Below the pieces are notes generated by a model. The model saw only the letters and a program-made list of their open reading frames with translations. It searched no databases and had not been told where the DNA came from. Below, piece after piece: positions 37,829 to 45,579 of a stretch of 45,976 nucleotides of DNA (its first letter is position 1; every line of letters starts with the position of its first letter). Source of the DNA: Methylotenera sp. (GTDB lineage Bacteria > Pseudomonadota > Gammaproteobacteria > Burkholderiales > Methylophilaceae); NCBI GenBank assembly GCA_013140755.1, contig JABFSF010000074.1, forward strand, positions 1-45,976, written 5' to 3'. The position numbers were made by a program, and so were the translations under genes.

Positions 37829-38460
37829 TGAATAAAAAACTACAATATGACTTAACAATCTTATCCGTTAAATCTTTTCGTAAATCTGCCGATTATTTAG
37901 CCGCCGTAAAACTGCAATGTGACATGTTGCCAGAATACATGCCGAATAAATGGGATGTAACAGAGCCTATTAAGCAAATCTTTGACCCTAATCATCTTGG
38001 GCAACTGATATATCCTAATGGCAATACGGATAACATTTGGTGGAGGCGTACCGAGAAACCAAAAGCTACTGGTTCTTGGGGAGTTCGTTGGGGCAGTTCT
38101 TTAGGTCTTTCAAAAAGCACGCATGCAACCATAGATATTTCCGTGCATGAATCAACACAGCAGGATAAGCTTATTCAATACATGAAGGCCGCAAGTGTGT
38201 TGAATGAAGCGGACATTAGCGCTTTAGATAGCAATGTTGACAAGGGCAAAGAGTTAGCCAAGTTTGTTTATCATTTGCCAACTGGATATACCTCTACAAC
38301 AAGCATATTTGCTGGGATTAATCTTTCTACTCATGTTCTCCGTCACTGGCTTCCTGATATGCCATGGGCGGTGGTTTGGGGTTCTGCCTATGTGCGTATG
38401 TTTGGCAAAGAGCGGCTATTAACATGCCCAGCATATAAGGTCGAAGATATTGGCCCATAG
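37828..38460 (+). CDS. Imm52-like immunity protein
   Basis: A 210-residue cytoplasmic protein resembling Imm52-family immunity proteins, seen here in YPNGNTDNIWWRRTEKPKATGSW, the spacing of aromatic residues and the C-terminal HWLPDMPWAVVWGSAYVRMFG. I start it at the ATG at 37828, which overlaps the toxin stop codon by one base, instead of the in-frame ATG 12 bases upstream. Imm52 genes are typically partners of nuclease toxins, consistent with the PD-(D/E)xK fragment before it. It probably protects against siblings carrying the full toxin. Confidence 0.75.
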   Translation: MNKKLQYDLTILSVKSFRKSADYLAAVKLQCDMLPEYMPNKWDVTEPIKQIFDPNHLGQLIYPNGNTDNIWWRRTEKPKATGSWGVRWGSSLGLSKSTHATIDISVHESTQQDKLIQYMKAASVLNEADISALDSNVDKGKELAKFVYHLPTGYTSTTSIFAGINLSTHVLRHWLPDMPWAVVWGSAYVRMFGKERLLTCPAYKVEDIGP

Positions 38461-38691
38461 ATGGTATTTATCCAACTTACCTCCAATATAGAAGACATCT
38501 ACAAAAAATACGATGAAGTTATACAAGCCCGTGCATTGGCTAAAAAGCACTTGGGCGAAGAGTGCTTTTTTAAACCAGAACTTGCTTACGACTATAAAAC
38601 AAGTGCATCTACTAATGTTACAGAAGAGGAAATAGCAGCAAAACAAGGCAAAGTGTTTCGTGTGCCAGCATTTGAATTGAAACCTGACTAA
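38461..38691 (+). CDS. Small protein downstream of the Imm52-like gene (76 aa)
   Basis: A 76-residue soluble protein of unknown function. Its ATG directly abuts the preceding TAG stop codon, and there is no clear SD, so translation would depend on coupling. The sequence is helical and charged (DIYKKYDEVIQARALAKKHLG). It might be an accessory immunity protein or the remainder of a longer gene. Confidence 0.5.
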   Translation: MVFIQLTSNIEDIYKKYDEVIQARALAKKHLGEECFFKPELAYDYKTSASTNVTEEEIAAKQGKVFRVPAFELKPD

Positions 38692-38782
38692 CACTTTGTA
38701 AATGCAGCTCGCATATTATATTTAATAAAGTTGGAGTGTGAAGTGACTAATTTCGGCCTTGAATTCAAACATTAGGTGCTCT

Positions 38783-39130
38783 ATGTCACTTAAATATATC
38801 CCAGTGCAAGCATTCAATATTAACATTGACAGAGTTGTTGAAGATCTAAAGGATCACGGTGTGGTTGTTCTCGTGACAGCCAGAACTCATGCGATTCAAA
38901 TTGCAGCCCAAGCATCTGGCCAGCTTGGCATCGACGTAGATGACGAGGAAGGCGCCTTTCTTCAGCACCTATCATTTGAAGTGGACGACAGAGGATGGGA
39001 AGATTGTCTGATGTATTCGGAATCTGCAGATTACCAACCAGACGAACTCCACAAAATCACAATTCACGCCATTCGTGATTGGATTGCCGGCGGAGAAAAG
39101 GACTATCATGTTTGCAAAACGCGCACCTAG
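38783..39130 (+). CDS. Hypothetical protein (115 aa), possible orphan immunity gene
   Basis: A 115-residue acidic protein, started at the ATG at 38783 (MSLKYIPVQAF) preceded by AGGTG, not at the upstream TTG. It lacks a signal peptide or membrane segment; ending is GGEKDYHVCKTRT. I do not recognise the family. The position among orphan CDI parts suggests an immunity or accessory gene, but this is inference only. Confidence 0.5.
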   Translation: MSLKYIPVQAFNINIDRVVEDLKDHGVVVLVTARTHAIQIAAQASGQLGIDVDDEEGAFLQHLSFEVDDRGWEDCLMYSESADYQPDELHKITIHAIRDWIAGGEKDYHVCKTRT

Positions 39131-39668
39131 TCTTTTAAACAAGTCACCATTTATGCAAGAGCAAGTGAGTTATAGGGAGTTTATGTAATATTATGTGTTT
39201 TACATAAACTTTATTAATTTTGCTATATTCTGGTAATTCAGTCTAACAAAAGTAGATTGCTACCCCGCCAAAACAATAAACAAAACAATAGGGGGCGTAC
39301 TACAAATACCAATAACAAACGGCTTCTATATATAACAGAATCCGTAAAACCATCGTGTACCACTAGTATCGCTTGCCTCGGTGATGGTTTCTACAAACAA
39401 AAGCTCATCTGTGAACAAGTCGCTCAACTCAAGGGGCGACATCATGTGACTGGTCGAGAAGACCGTCACTCTCGCTGACGGTAGTACACTACAGGCACTG
39501 GTGCCGCAAGTATATGCCAAGCTGCGTGAAGGTGATTTTGTGTATGTAAATTGGTATAATAAACAATCATAAGCTTTGCGTCCCGCAACCGGTCTGTAGA
39601 GTCGGAGAATGCCGTGTAAAGTTTATGACCTATTTCTAGTTGATCAATGCCGTTTTTAGCTAAGTTAG
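39131..39668. other. Non-coding decay zone between the CDI remnants and the HEPN gene
   Basis: This 538-bp stretch has no intact gene. It contains a cdiA fragment (39371-39536, listed separately). A promoter-like AT-rich segment lies around 39195-39235 (TTTACA ... TATATT). The rest shows no recognisable feature. Confidence 0.55.
39371..39536 (+). pseudogene. cdiA fragment with internal deletion
   Basis: The DNA reads like part of cdiA around 32266-32575: LGDGFY-Q-LI-EQ--QL-GR on one side and EKTVTLADGST-QALVPQ-YA-L on the other, in different frames. Compared with the intact gene, about 135 bases between CAGGCC (near 32330) and GACATC (near 32469) are missing. It is a relic of another cdiA-like gene or of a recombined copy, and cannot make a protein. 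Confidence 0.85.
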
Positions 39669-40805
39669 CTATCGATCTAGCCTCCCACTCTCTACCCATT
39701 GGGTTTCTAATCTACTCAAATACTCACTGTACTTTTCTGAGAAAACTAATTGCCTTCTGAAAACTCCTTCATCGAAAAAATTTCTTATATCTTTCAGCAT
39801 CGACTCAATAGAAAAAGATTTAATTCCAAGGATTTCTTTTGCTAAATAAACCTCAGAAATTTGTTGTGTTATAAGTACGACAGTAGCTGCAACACGTAAG
39901 CTAACTTCGTAACCTAAATTTTTATCTGTGCGAATAGTTCCATTATGTGCAATACCATTTCTCACTGTATTAAGTAATTTCAAGCGCTTATTCTGTTCAG
40001 GTGTAGGGTTGAGTGGAAAGTAATCAAAAGTTTGTAAAAATGATGTCATTTTTAAAACAGGTGATGGAGATCTAAGCGTCCTAAACCGTGCAGAGATATC
40101 TGCAGTAATATCTTGCGAGACTCCTTCAAGCGGGAAGTGTTTTAAAATTAAATTTCGGGCTCTGTTCCATACAATATTATCAATCTTATTAATTATTTTT
40201 GTGGCAGCAGTATCAATTAATGGAAGATTTTCATACTTTGTTTTTTCAGCTGCTGAGGCCCAGGCTGTATATATAGAGTCGAATGCAGCATTTACATAGG
40301 CGCCCCTGCCGATTAGCTCTGGAGCTTGTGCAGCATTAACTATGCAATACATGGCATCTGCCAAGCCAAGATCAGAAACTATAGAAAGTTTTTGCCAGAG
40401 GTCATTAGGTAGTCTCTCAAAGTCAAAAGAATCTATTACCCGTTCTGCATAACTCCTTCTTGGATCACCATCCAGATCTTTTTCAAAATAAACTTGTCTT
40501 CCGGTCAGGAAAGAAAGAACAAGAATAAGATCATAATCCTGTGGAATTTCAATATCATGATTGAAAAGAGTCGAGGAGCTTTGTGAGCTGCATGTAAATG
40601 CTGCAGTTTCTACGAACTCACCCCGCACAGAGCCATTTTCTATAACCACGCGTTTTAACTCTTCGTTTAACGTATAAGTTCTAGAAACTCTTTTGGGCAG
40701 TAGCTGTAAGTTCTTACAATGAAAATCAGAAACTTGGATCTGATATGGGCCAATATTTATTGTTGTTGGCTTTGAAAGCCCATGGTCGAAATTAAACAGC
40801 TTCAC
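39669..40805 (-). CDS. HEPN-motif protein of unknown function (378 aa)
   Basis: A 378-residue soluble protein. Near residue 282 it has VRNGIAHNG, an Arg-x4-His pattern (Arg282, His287) typical of HEPN domains, many of which are RNases in toxin and defence systems. The N-terminal half is not recognised; the C-terminal half is predominantly helical. It is 55 bases downstream of immA, in the same orientation, so probably the last gene of the sigma/P138/immA operon. A plausible role is the effector, with ImmA or the sigma factor as controller. That is inference. Confidence 0.72.
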   Translation of the reverse strand: MKLFNFDHGLSKPTTINIGPYQIQVSDFHCKNLQLLPKRVSRTYTLNEELKRVVIENGSVRGEFVETAAFTCSSQSSSTLFNHDIEIPQDYDLILVLSFLTGRQVYFEKDLDGDPRRSYAERVIDSFDFERLPNDLWQKLSIVSDLGLADAMYCIVNAAQAPELIGRGAYVNAAFDSIYTAWASAAEKTKYENLPLIDTAATKIINKIDNIVWNRARNLILKHFPLEGVSQDITADISARFRTLRSPSPVLKMTSFLQTFDYFPLNPTPEQNKRLKLLNTVRNGIAHNGTIRTDKNLGYEVSLRVAATVVLITQQISEVYLAKEILGIKSFSIESMLKDIRNFFDEGVFRRQLVFSEKYSEYLSRLETQWVESGRLDR

Positions 40806-40860
40806 AAATATCCTTAATGAAATTAAACGTCAATATTTTCCCTATATTTAGCGGATGAAA

Positions 40861-41661
40861 TCAACGACTAAAGCGAGAGTAGCTTATGTCCTTTAGCATT
40901 TCATCATTTTCTAACCATAAAAGACTCAATACCTGATTATTTGAAATACGCATAGCATCTTCAATAATTTCGTAACGTTCAGCTTCTCGATTATCAAACC
41001 ATGTGTCAGCAGTCGATTTTTGCGCTCTTACACGTTCCTCATTTCCGAATACTTGATCAAAAGCCATTGAATCTTGGCTAAGTTCTTTTTGAGGGAACCA
41101 TCTTTCAGGGACATCTTTTGAGCGATTGAACCATACCCGTCCAGTTTTTGAGTGGCATACTAAAACTAAAGGCCAAACATTTATATTTACTAATCTAATA
41201 GCAGTGGCAGTAATGCTTGTATTAAATTTGTCGGCAAGCTCTTTTATACCATCAAAGGTTGGACGTTTGAGTTTTCTGGCTAAAGGATCAAACATATATT
41301 TTGGCATTAAAAGCTCTGAGGCGTAAGTGTCTGCTTCTCGCTCTTCGGCAGGTTTACTGGCGTAACCTTCTACCCAGTCATCGACCCTGCATTCAAAAGA
41401 GCGACCTCTATGATAATTCCAGTGACCCAACTCATGCGCCAAGGAAAATCTTTTTCTTCGCAGGTCAGATTGATTTCTGATAGTTACTATCGCACGATTG
41501 TTATATCCAACCAGTCGTGCTTCACAACCAACCAAATCTTTATACTGTACACGTACGCCTTCATCCCATGCGATGGCTTCTAAATCAATCGCATCCGGCT
41601 GGTAAATGCCAAGCTCTAGTAATCTGTGTTCGGCTTTGGATGTGCTTGTTGTTTGGTTCAG
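40861..41661 (-). CDS. ImmA/IrrE-family metallopeptidase, probable CTG start
   Basis: A 266-residue zinc metallopeptidase. The motif SLAHELGHW gives zinc ligands His76 and His80 with catalytic Glu77; a further Glu in EEREADTYASELLMP (about 109) fits as third ligand. ImmA/IrrE enzymes cleave repressors to switch on mobile or stress genes. The first canonical start is a TTG at 41535, but the preceding 42 codons read on in frame with typical family sequence (AEHRLLELGIYQPDAIDLEAIA). Between the upstream in-frame stop and this TTG there is no ATG, GTG or TTG. I therefore place the start at CTG 41661, which forms a CTGA overlap with the previous gene and has AAAGGA ten bases upstream. Confidence 0.85.
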   Translation of the reverse strand: MNQTTSTSKAEHRLLELGIYQPDAIDLEAIAWDEGVRVQYKDLVGCEARLVGYNNRAIVTIRNQSDLRRKRFSLAHELGHWNYHRGRSFECRVDDWVEGYASKPAEEREADTYASELLMPKYMFDPLARKLKRPTFDGIKELADKFNTSITATAIRLVNINVWPLVLVCHSKTGRVWFNRSKDVPERWFPQKELSQDSMAFDQVFGNEERVRAQKSTADTWFDNREAERYEIIEDAMRISNNQVLSLLWLENDEMLKDISYSRFSR

Positions 41662-42074
41662 GATATATCATCCTTTGAAATTGCGCCTAACTCTACTAAC
41701 TCGTTTATCAGTTCTATAGCTTCGGCATCACTTATATTTTTTAGGTTTCTCGCGGCAAGCGTAACGTTTGCCTCATTGGAGGCAGATAATTTGGTAATTA
41801 TTCTATGAGCTCTTGCTGCATCTATATTGCTTATACTTGTTTTAACGTTATTAGCTCGTTCCATTTCAGCTTTTGCAATTTGCAGTCTTTTAGCTCCTAC
41901 AGATTGAATGGCATTTTGATAACATTTTTTCGCGTTAATTCCAGCTTGCACTAAAGACTTATCAGTAGAGGCTTCTTGAAGAAGATCTTCATCAGGAGTA
42001 TTAAGTAGGTCGTCAATTAGTAGTTGAGCGATTCGGTTCAGTTGCTCGCGCGGATCTTTGGATTTTGTTGTCAT
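41658..42074 (-). CDS. Helical protein of unknown function (138 aa) between sigma factor and ImmA
   Basis: A 138-residue, almost entirely helical protein (for example LNRIAQLLIDDLLNTPDEDLLQE, KRLQIAKAEMERANNV). Its ATG overlaps the sigma-like gene's stop codon as ATGA, and its TGA overlaps the presumed CTG start of immA. Tight coupling on both sides suggests the three work as one unit. It could be an anti-sigma-type partner and the substrate of ImmA, but no family is recognised. Confidence 0.75.
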   Translation of the reverse strand: MTTKSKDPREQLNRIAQLLIDDLLNTPDEDLLQEASTDKSLVQAGINAKKCYQNAIQSVGAKRLQIAKAEMERANNVKTSISNIDAARAHRIITKLSASNEANVTLAARNLKNISDAEAIELINELVELGAISKDDIS

Positions 42075-42646
42075 TGTGTTGACTCCTTTTTATCCAATTG
42101 ATTTAATTTACGTCGAATAGCTTTTAAAGTACTTGCATATTGGACTGAGTTTAGACCTAGAAGGCTTTGAATATCTTTTGGGCTGTAGCCATCTAGCTGT
42201 GCCATAAATACCATTTCAATAGTTTCATCACCACTTAAAACTTGATTAATTTTTTCAAGTGTTTGTTTAGCAATTAGTATTTCTTCTGGTGTATCGATGC
42301 TAGGTCTTAGATCGATATCTTCTAATAGACTTTCTTCTTCTGCAATTACTTCAATTGCATTTGCTAGAGGGTCATGCATACGTTTCTTTAAATATGCAGA
42401 CACTAAACTTTGCATTACTCTGCAAATGAAAACTATAAGATTGACACCTCTTGGGCATTTTCGTTTACCTTCTAAAGATTTACAAATGGCTAAATTCAGG
42501 AGATCTTGGCCTTCGATAGCTAGACCCCAACTTAAATATTCAGCGGACCTGCCGAGTTTCATCCAATGCACATCTGATAATGCATTAATTTCCTCTTTAA
42601 AATCACTGACAGATAAAACATCATGAGCTTCTTTTGTTTTGATCAA
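42071..42646 (-). CDS. Sigma-70-like (ECF-type) regulator
   Basis: A protein of about 191 residues with sigma-factor organisation. A region-2-like part (GRSAEYLSWGLAIEGQDLLNLAI, then RGVNLIVFICRVMQSLVSAYL) is followed by a region-4-like helix-turn-helix at the C-terminus (LDGYSPKDIQSLLGLNSVQYASTLKAIRRKL). I prefer the TTG at 42646, 6 bases from the SD GAGGA, because the ATG at 42652 directly abuts that SD. It is the first gene of an operon with the 138-aa protein, immA and the HEPN gene. It faces the DUF3892 gene across a 150-bp divergent promoter region, so it may activate both sides. Confidence 0.78.
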   Translation of the reverse strand: MIKTKEAHDVLSVSDFKEEINALSDVHWMKLGRSAEYLSWGLAIEGQDLLNLAICKSLEGKRKCPRGVNLIVFICRVMQSLVSAYLKKRMHDPLANAIEVIAEEESLLEDIDLRPSIDTPEEILIAKQTLEKINQVLSGDETIEMVFMAQLDGYSPKDIQSLLGLNSVQYASTLKAIRRKLNQLDKKESTQ

Positions 42647-42803
42647 AATCATTCCTCACAGCTATTAAAGGCTACTTTCTAAAGCCATACAGACAAGTAT
42701 AAAAATATTTTTTACATTGTGTCTGCAATACTACAGTTTTAGAGCCAACAAGAACATGGCACTTGATCGTATCTTAATTGATTTTAACGCGTAGGAGAAA
42801 AGT

Positions 42804-43082
42804 ATGGCTGATGTAAGAATTACTTGTATTACAAAACCGCAAAATGGCAATCACGAACATATTACGCATGTCGGTAATCCAGCGAATAATTGGAAATGGC
42901 CGGTTGCCGATGTAGTAAGGAGTATTGATGCCAAAACCAATACTTTTTATGTCCTAGACTCCAAGACTGGCAGGCGTGCAGATGTTGGCGTAGTTCGACC
43001 ACAAAATCATGCGCCATATATTCGTACTTACGCAGATGGACACTGGAGCGATAACTTGCTTTCGTTACCAGCTTGCGCATAA
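42804..43082 (+). CDS. DUF3892 protein
   Basis: A 92-residue protein of the DUF3892 type: MADVRITCITKPQNGNHEHITHVGNP, then NWKWPVADVVRSIDAKTNTFYV, then the conserved end RTYADGHWSDNLLSL. Function unknown. SD is AGGAGAAAA. It is the first of five genes on the plus strand, divergent from the sigma operon. Confidence 0.85.
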   Translation: MADVRITCITKPQNGNHEHITHVGNPANNWKWPVADVVRSIDAKTNTFYVLDSKTGRRADVGVVRPQNHAPYIRTYADGHWSDNLLSLPACA

Positions 43083-43116
43083 ACCAATCTTGTTAGATAA
43101 ATAAAGGAGATTAAAA

Positions 43117-43338
43117 TTGTCTAAAAATCAACATGTTGTCCCACATAATAATCAATGGGCAGTAGTAGGTGAAGGAAATTCCAAAGCAACCTCAGTATAC
43201 TCAACGCAACAAGAAGCTATACAGCGCGCTAAAGAAATTGCTCAAAATCAGCAATCTGAACTGCTTATACATGGCACTAATGGGCAAATCCGTGAGCGAA
43301 ATAGTTATGGGAATGATCCCTTTCCACCTAAAGGCTAA
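43117..43338 (+). CDS. DUF2188 protein (TTG start)
   Basis: A 73-residue DUF2188 protein: QHVVPHNNQWAVVGEGNSKATSVYSTQQEAIQRAKEIA, then LLIHGTNGQIRERNSYGNDPFPP. It starts with TTG at 43117, 7 bases after the SD AAAGGAG. DUF2188 proteins are short beta-rich domains found in mobile elements, often alongside DUF3892. No biochemical role is known to me. Confidence 0.85.
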   Translation: MSKNQHVVPHNNQWAVVGEGNSKATSVYSTQQEAIQRAKEIAQNQQSELLIHGTNGQIRERNSYGNDPFPPKG

Positions 43339-43484
43339 GATATCTTTTCGTCTATCGTTGTTGGTCTCAAAGTGACTCAGTCAGGAGTATCCAGAGTTTT
43401 TTGGTGTTTCTGCAATAGTATTGCTCAACACAATGCATGGCAGGCCTTTTTATTATCATTTGGTAAATCAGTTAAAGGAGAGTT

Positions 43485-43760
43485 ATGAAAATTAATCTTG
43501 CCCATCTTAGGGAGCGCTCAACTTCTGGGGGATGGATAAATTTTGCAGTTTTTGATGCTAAATCAATCTCAGGTGATTCAGGTAATTCAACGCTCTTAGC
43601 ACAACTAACTGCTAAGGCGCGAGTATCTGGCTTAAAGGTAGACCAGTCAGCGCTAGCTTATAATTACAACGGGCAGATTCGGTTCTATGGTACTAAAACA
43701 CTTGTTGATTACTTGGCACGAAGTGGAGTTCCGGGTTGGACACACACAATTGATGTATAG
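43485..43760 (+). CDS. Hypothetical protein (91 aa)
   Basis: A 91-residue soluble protein with a strong SD (AAAGGAGAG). Features: GGWINFAVFDAKSISGDSGNSTLLAQLTAKARVSGLKVDQSALAYNYN-type text with a central Gly/Ser-rich part and a C-terminal LARSGVPGWTHTIDV. Not recognised. Separated by 146 bases from the DUF2188 gene and 34 bases from the zinc-ribbon gene, probably in the same transcription unit. Confidence 0.72.
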   Translation: MKINLAHLRERSTSGGWINFAVFDAKSISGDSGNSTLLAQLTAKARVSGLKVDQSALAYNYNGQIRFYGTKTLVDYLARSGVPGWTHTIDV

Positions 43761-43794
43761 AGTGTGCAACTAAATCTTAATATTAGGATAAAAA

Positions 43795-44841
43795 ATGGGA
43801 TTGTTTAAAGAAGGCGGTGAGCATCAAATTCAAGACCTTGGTAATGACCAATACAACTTGACGATTTCTATACCCGCAGATGAGAGTGGCCGCATGGCAA
43901 GGGAATGTCCCAGTCAGGAATGTTCACCAGGATATTTCAAAGTCACACCAGGAACAGGAGTTATAGGAGGTCAAGCCTTAGCATATTGTCCATACTGTAG
44001 ACATGAAGCTGAGCCAAGTGACTTTGCTACACAAGAACAAATCCGTTATGCAAAAGACATGGCATTAAGAGAGGCTCACAAAGGTGTTAATGACATGGTT
44101 CGAAATACTTTTGGGCTTGGGTCATCTGGAAGAAAGAAGCTGGGGGGTGGGTTCCTATCAATGGAAATATCCTATAAACCTGGCTCTTTACCATATGTGC
44201 ATCGTCCATTTGAGGATGAAGTGCGACGGGATGTGATCTGCCCACATTGCACACTAGATCAAACTGTTTTTGGATTAGCCACGTGGTGTGCTGATTGTGG
44301 GGAAGATATCTTCATGACTCATATCGAAGCGGAACTAGCTGTAACACGATTAATGTTGGAGGATGTCGAAAGACGACAAGATCAGCTCGGAAAACGTGTG
44401 GCAGCAAAAGATCTAGAAAATTGCTTAGAAGATGTTGTTTCCATTTATGAAGCTGCTATTCGTGCCATTGTAAGACGCGCAATGATTATTCGTGGTGACT
44501 CATCAGAACTAATTGAGACGACATTCAAAAAATTGGGTAATGCATTCCAAAACATCGATAGAACCCAGAAAGAGCTGAATTCCTTATTCGGTAAGAATGC
44601 TTTAAATGAGGATGTTTTAGAAAAACTTAAATCGGCATTTGAGAAAAGGCATCCGATCACACACAATCTTGGAGTCATTGACCGGAAGTACATGGAGCGT
44701 ACCAAAGAACTCGAACAAGAAGGACGCGAAATTAGGTTATCTGCAGAGGAAATATCACAGGCTCTTTTTGATGCAAAGACTGCAATATCTGACATATATG
44801 AAAAATTAATAAAAGGATATAGTGGACAAGATTTTGCATAG
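43795..44841 (+). CDS. Zinc-ribbon protein with HEPN-like C-terminal motif (348 aa)
   Basis: A 348-residue protein. Two putative zinc ribbons: Cys38/Cys43 with Cys65/Cys68 (AYCPYCRHE), and Cys149/Cys152 (VICPHCTLD) with Cys165/Cys168 (WCADCGED). The C-terminal half is helical, starting near residue 178, and contains FEKRHPITHN with Arg285-x4-His290, followed by LGVIDRKYMER, a pattern of HEPN domains. A sensor (zinc ribbon) joined to an RNase-like domain would suit a defence or toxin protein. Activity is not demonstrated by the sequence. Confidence 0.75.
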   Translation: MGLFKEGGEHQIQDLGNDQYNLTISIPADESGRMARECPSQECSPGYFKVTPGTGVIGGQALAYCPYCRHEAEPSDFATQEQIRYAKDMALREAHKGVNDMVRNTFGLGSSGRKKLGGGFLSMEISYKPGSLPYVHRPFEDEVRRDVICPHCTLDQTVFGLATWCADCGEDIFMTHIEAELAVTRLMLEDVERRQDQLGKRVAAKDLENCLEDVVSIYEAAIRAIVRRAMIIRGDSSELIETTFKKLGNAFQNIDRTQKELNSLFGKNALNEDVLEKLKSAFEKRHPITHNLGVIDRKYMERTKELEQEGREIRLSAEEISQALFDAKTAISDIYEKLIKGYSGQDFA

Positions 44842-44892
44842 AAGAAGTGCTATGAATGTAAGATTAATTTTTATAGTAAATTAGGAGATAAC

Positions 44893-45120
44893 ATGAAATT
44901 AAAGCCATGTCCAACATGTGGAACGGGTTTAGATGAGGATGCCGCTCTGTGCAGTAAATGTTCTAGACCAGATCCATTTGGTAAATCTAAGAAATCTGAA
45001 AATCAAATTAAGAGGTCTGAAAACCAAATAAGGATCTTCGTAGGTGTTGCCGTAATTTTAGCATTAGCATATGGGTATTTCTTTGCATTCCCTGAGTTTT
45101 TCACTATGTTTAAACAATAG
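44893..45120 (+). CDS. Zinc-ribbon membrane peptide (75 aa)
   Basis: A 75-residue protein with an N-terminal zinc ribbon (CPTCGTGLDEDAALCSKC, four cysteines), a lysine-rich hinge, and one C-terminal transmembrane helix (IFVGVAVILALAYGYFFAF). SD AGGAGA, 5 bases from ATG. Zinc-ribbon plus single helix proteins are common, with unknown roles. It overlaps the convergent gene at 45064 by 57 bases. Confidence 0.75.
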   Translation: MKLKPCPTCGTGLDEDAALCSKCSRPDPFGKSKKSENQIKRSENQIRIFVGVAVILALAYGYFFAFPEFFTMFKQ

Positions 45121-45579
45121 ATTTTGAAGCATATGAAAGTCCTGATCTATTTTCTTCCTAAAAAAATAAAATTGCATCAGGCTTTTAAACTTACTTTCTG
45201 AAGCCCAGTTTAATTCTGGAGAATAGAATAAAAAGGTCAAGTTATTATTCTGGTCGAACTTACCCTCAATTAACCATGTGTAGTTGAGGTAGTTAACATC
45301 GTTAGTGTAATACTGTCGAAGTTCTTTTGTAATTTTGGAGGCAGTCTTTACTGAAGATTTAAAGTATACATAAGGATATAAGCCTCTGATGCCATGACCT
45401 TCGCAAGACGCTATGGTTTTAATGCCCCCGCTTTCGTTCATAGCCATAACAAGATTTTTTATTTTCGGATCCAGCTCATCGTATGGTTTGCTGGGACATA
45501 AAACTTTTTGTATAGAAAAAGACTTTATTTTTGCTAAGTATAAAGAAAAAACTACTAGCAGCTTATGCGTATATTCCAT
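45064..45579 (-). CDS. Hypothetical protein with SCEGHG motif, within the right transposon end
   Basis: About 171 residues from the ATG at 45579 (MEYTHKLLVV). The frame remains open to 45693, but that would run through the TnsB sites and the transposon terminus. The core IKTIASCEGHGIRGLYPYVYFKS resembles a conserved hypothetical domain seen in scattered bacterial proteins. Its start lies between two TnsB-type sites, so its promoter would be inside the transposon end and might be affected by TnsB. Its 3' end overlaps the preceding convergent gene by 57 bases. Confidence 0.55.
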   Translation of the reverse strand: MEYTHKLLVVFSLYLAKIKSFSIQKVLCPSKPYDELDPKIKNLVMAMNESGGIKTIASCEGHGIRGLYPYVYFKSSVKTASKITKELRQYYTNDVNYLNYTWLIEGKFDQNNNLTFLFYSPELNWASESKFKSLMQFYFFRKKIDQDFHMLQNLLFKHSEKLRECKEIPIC

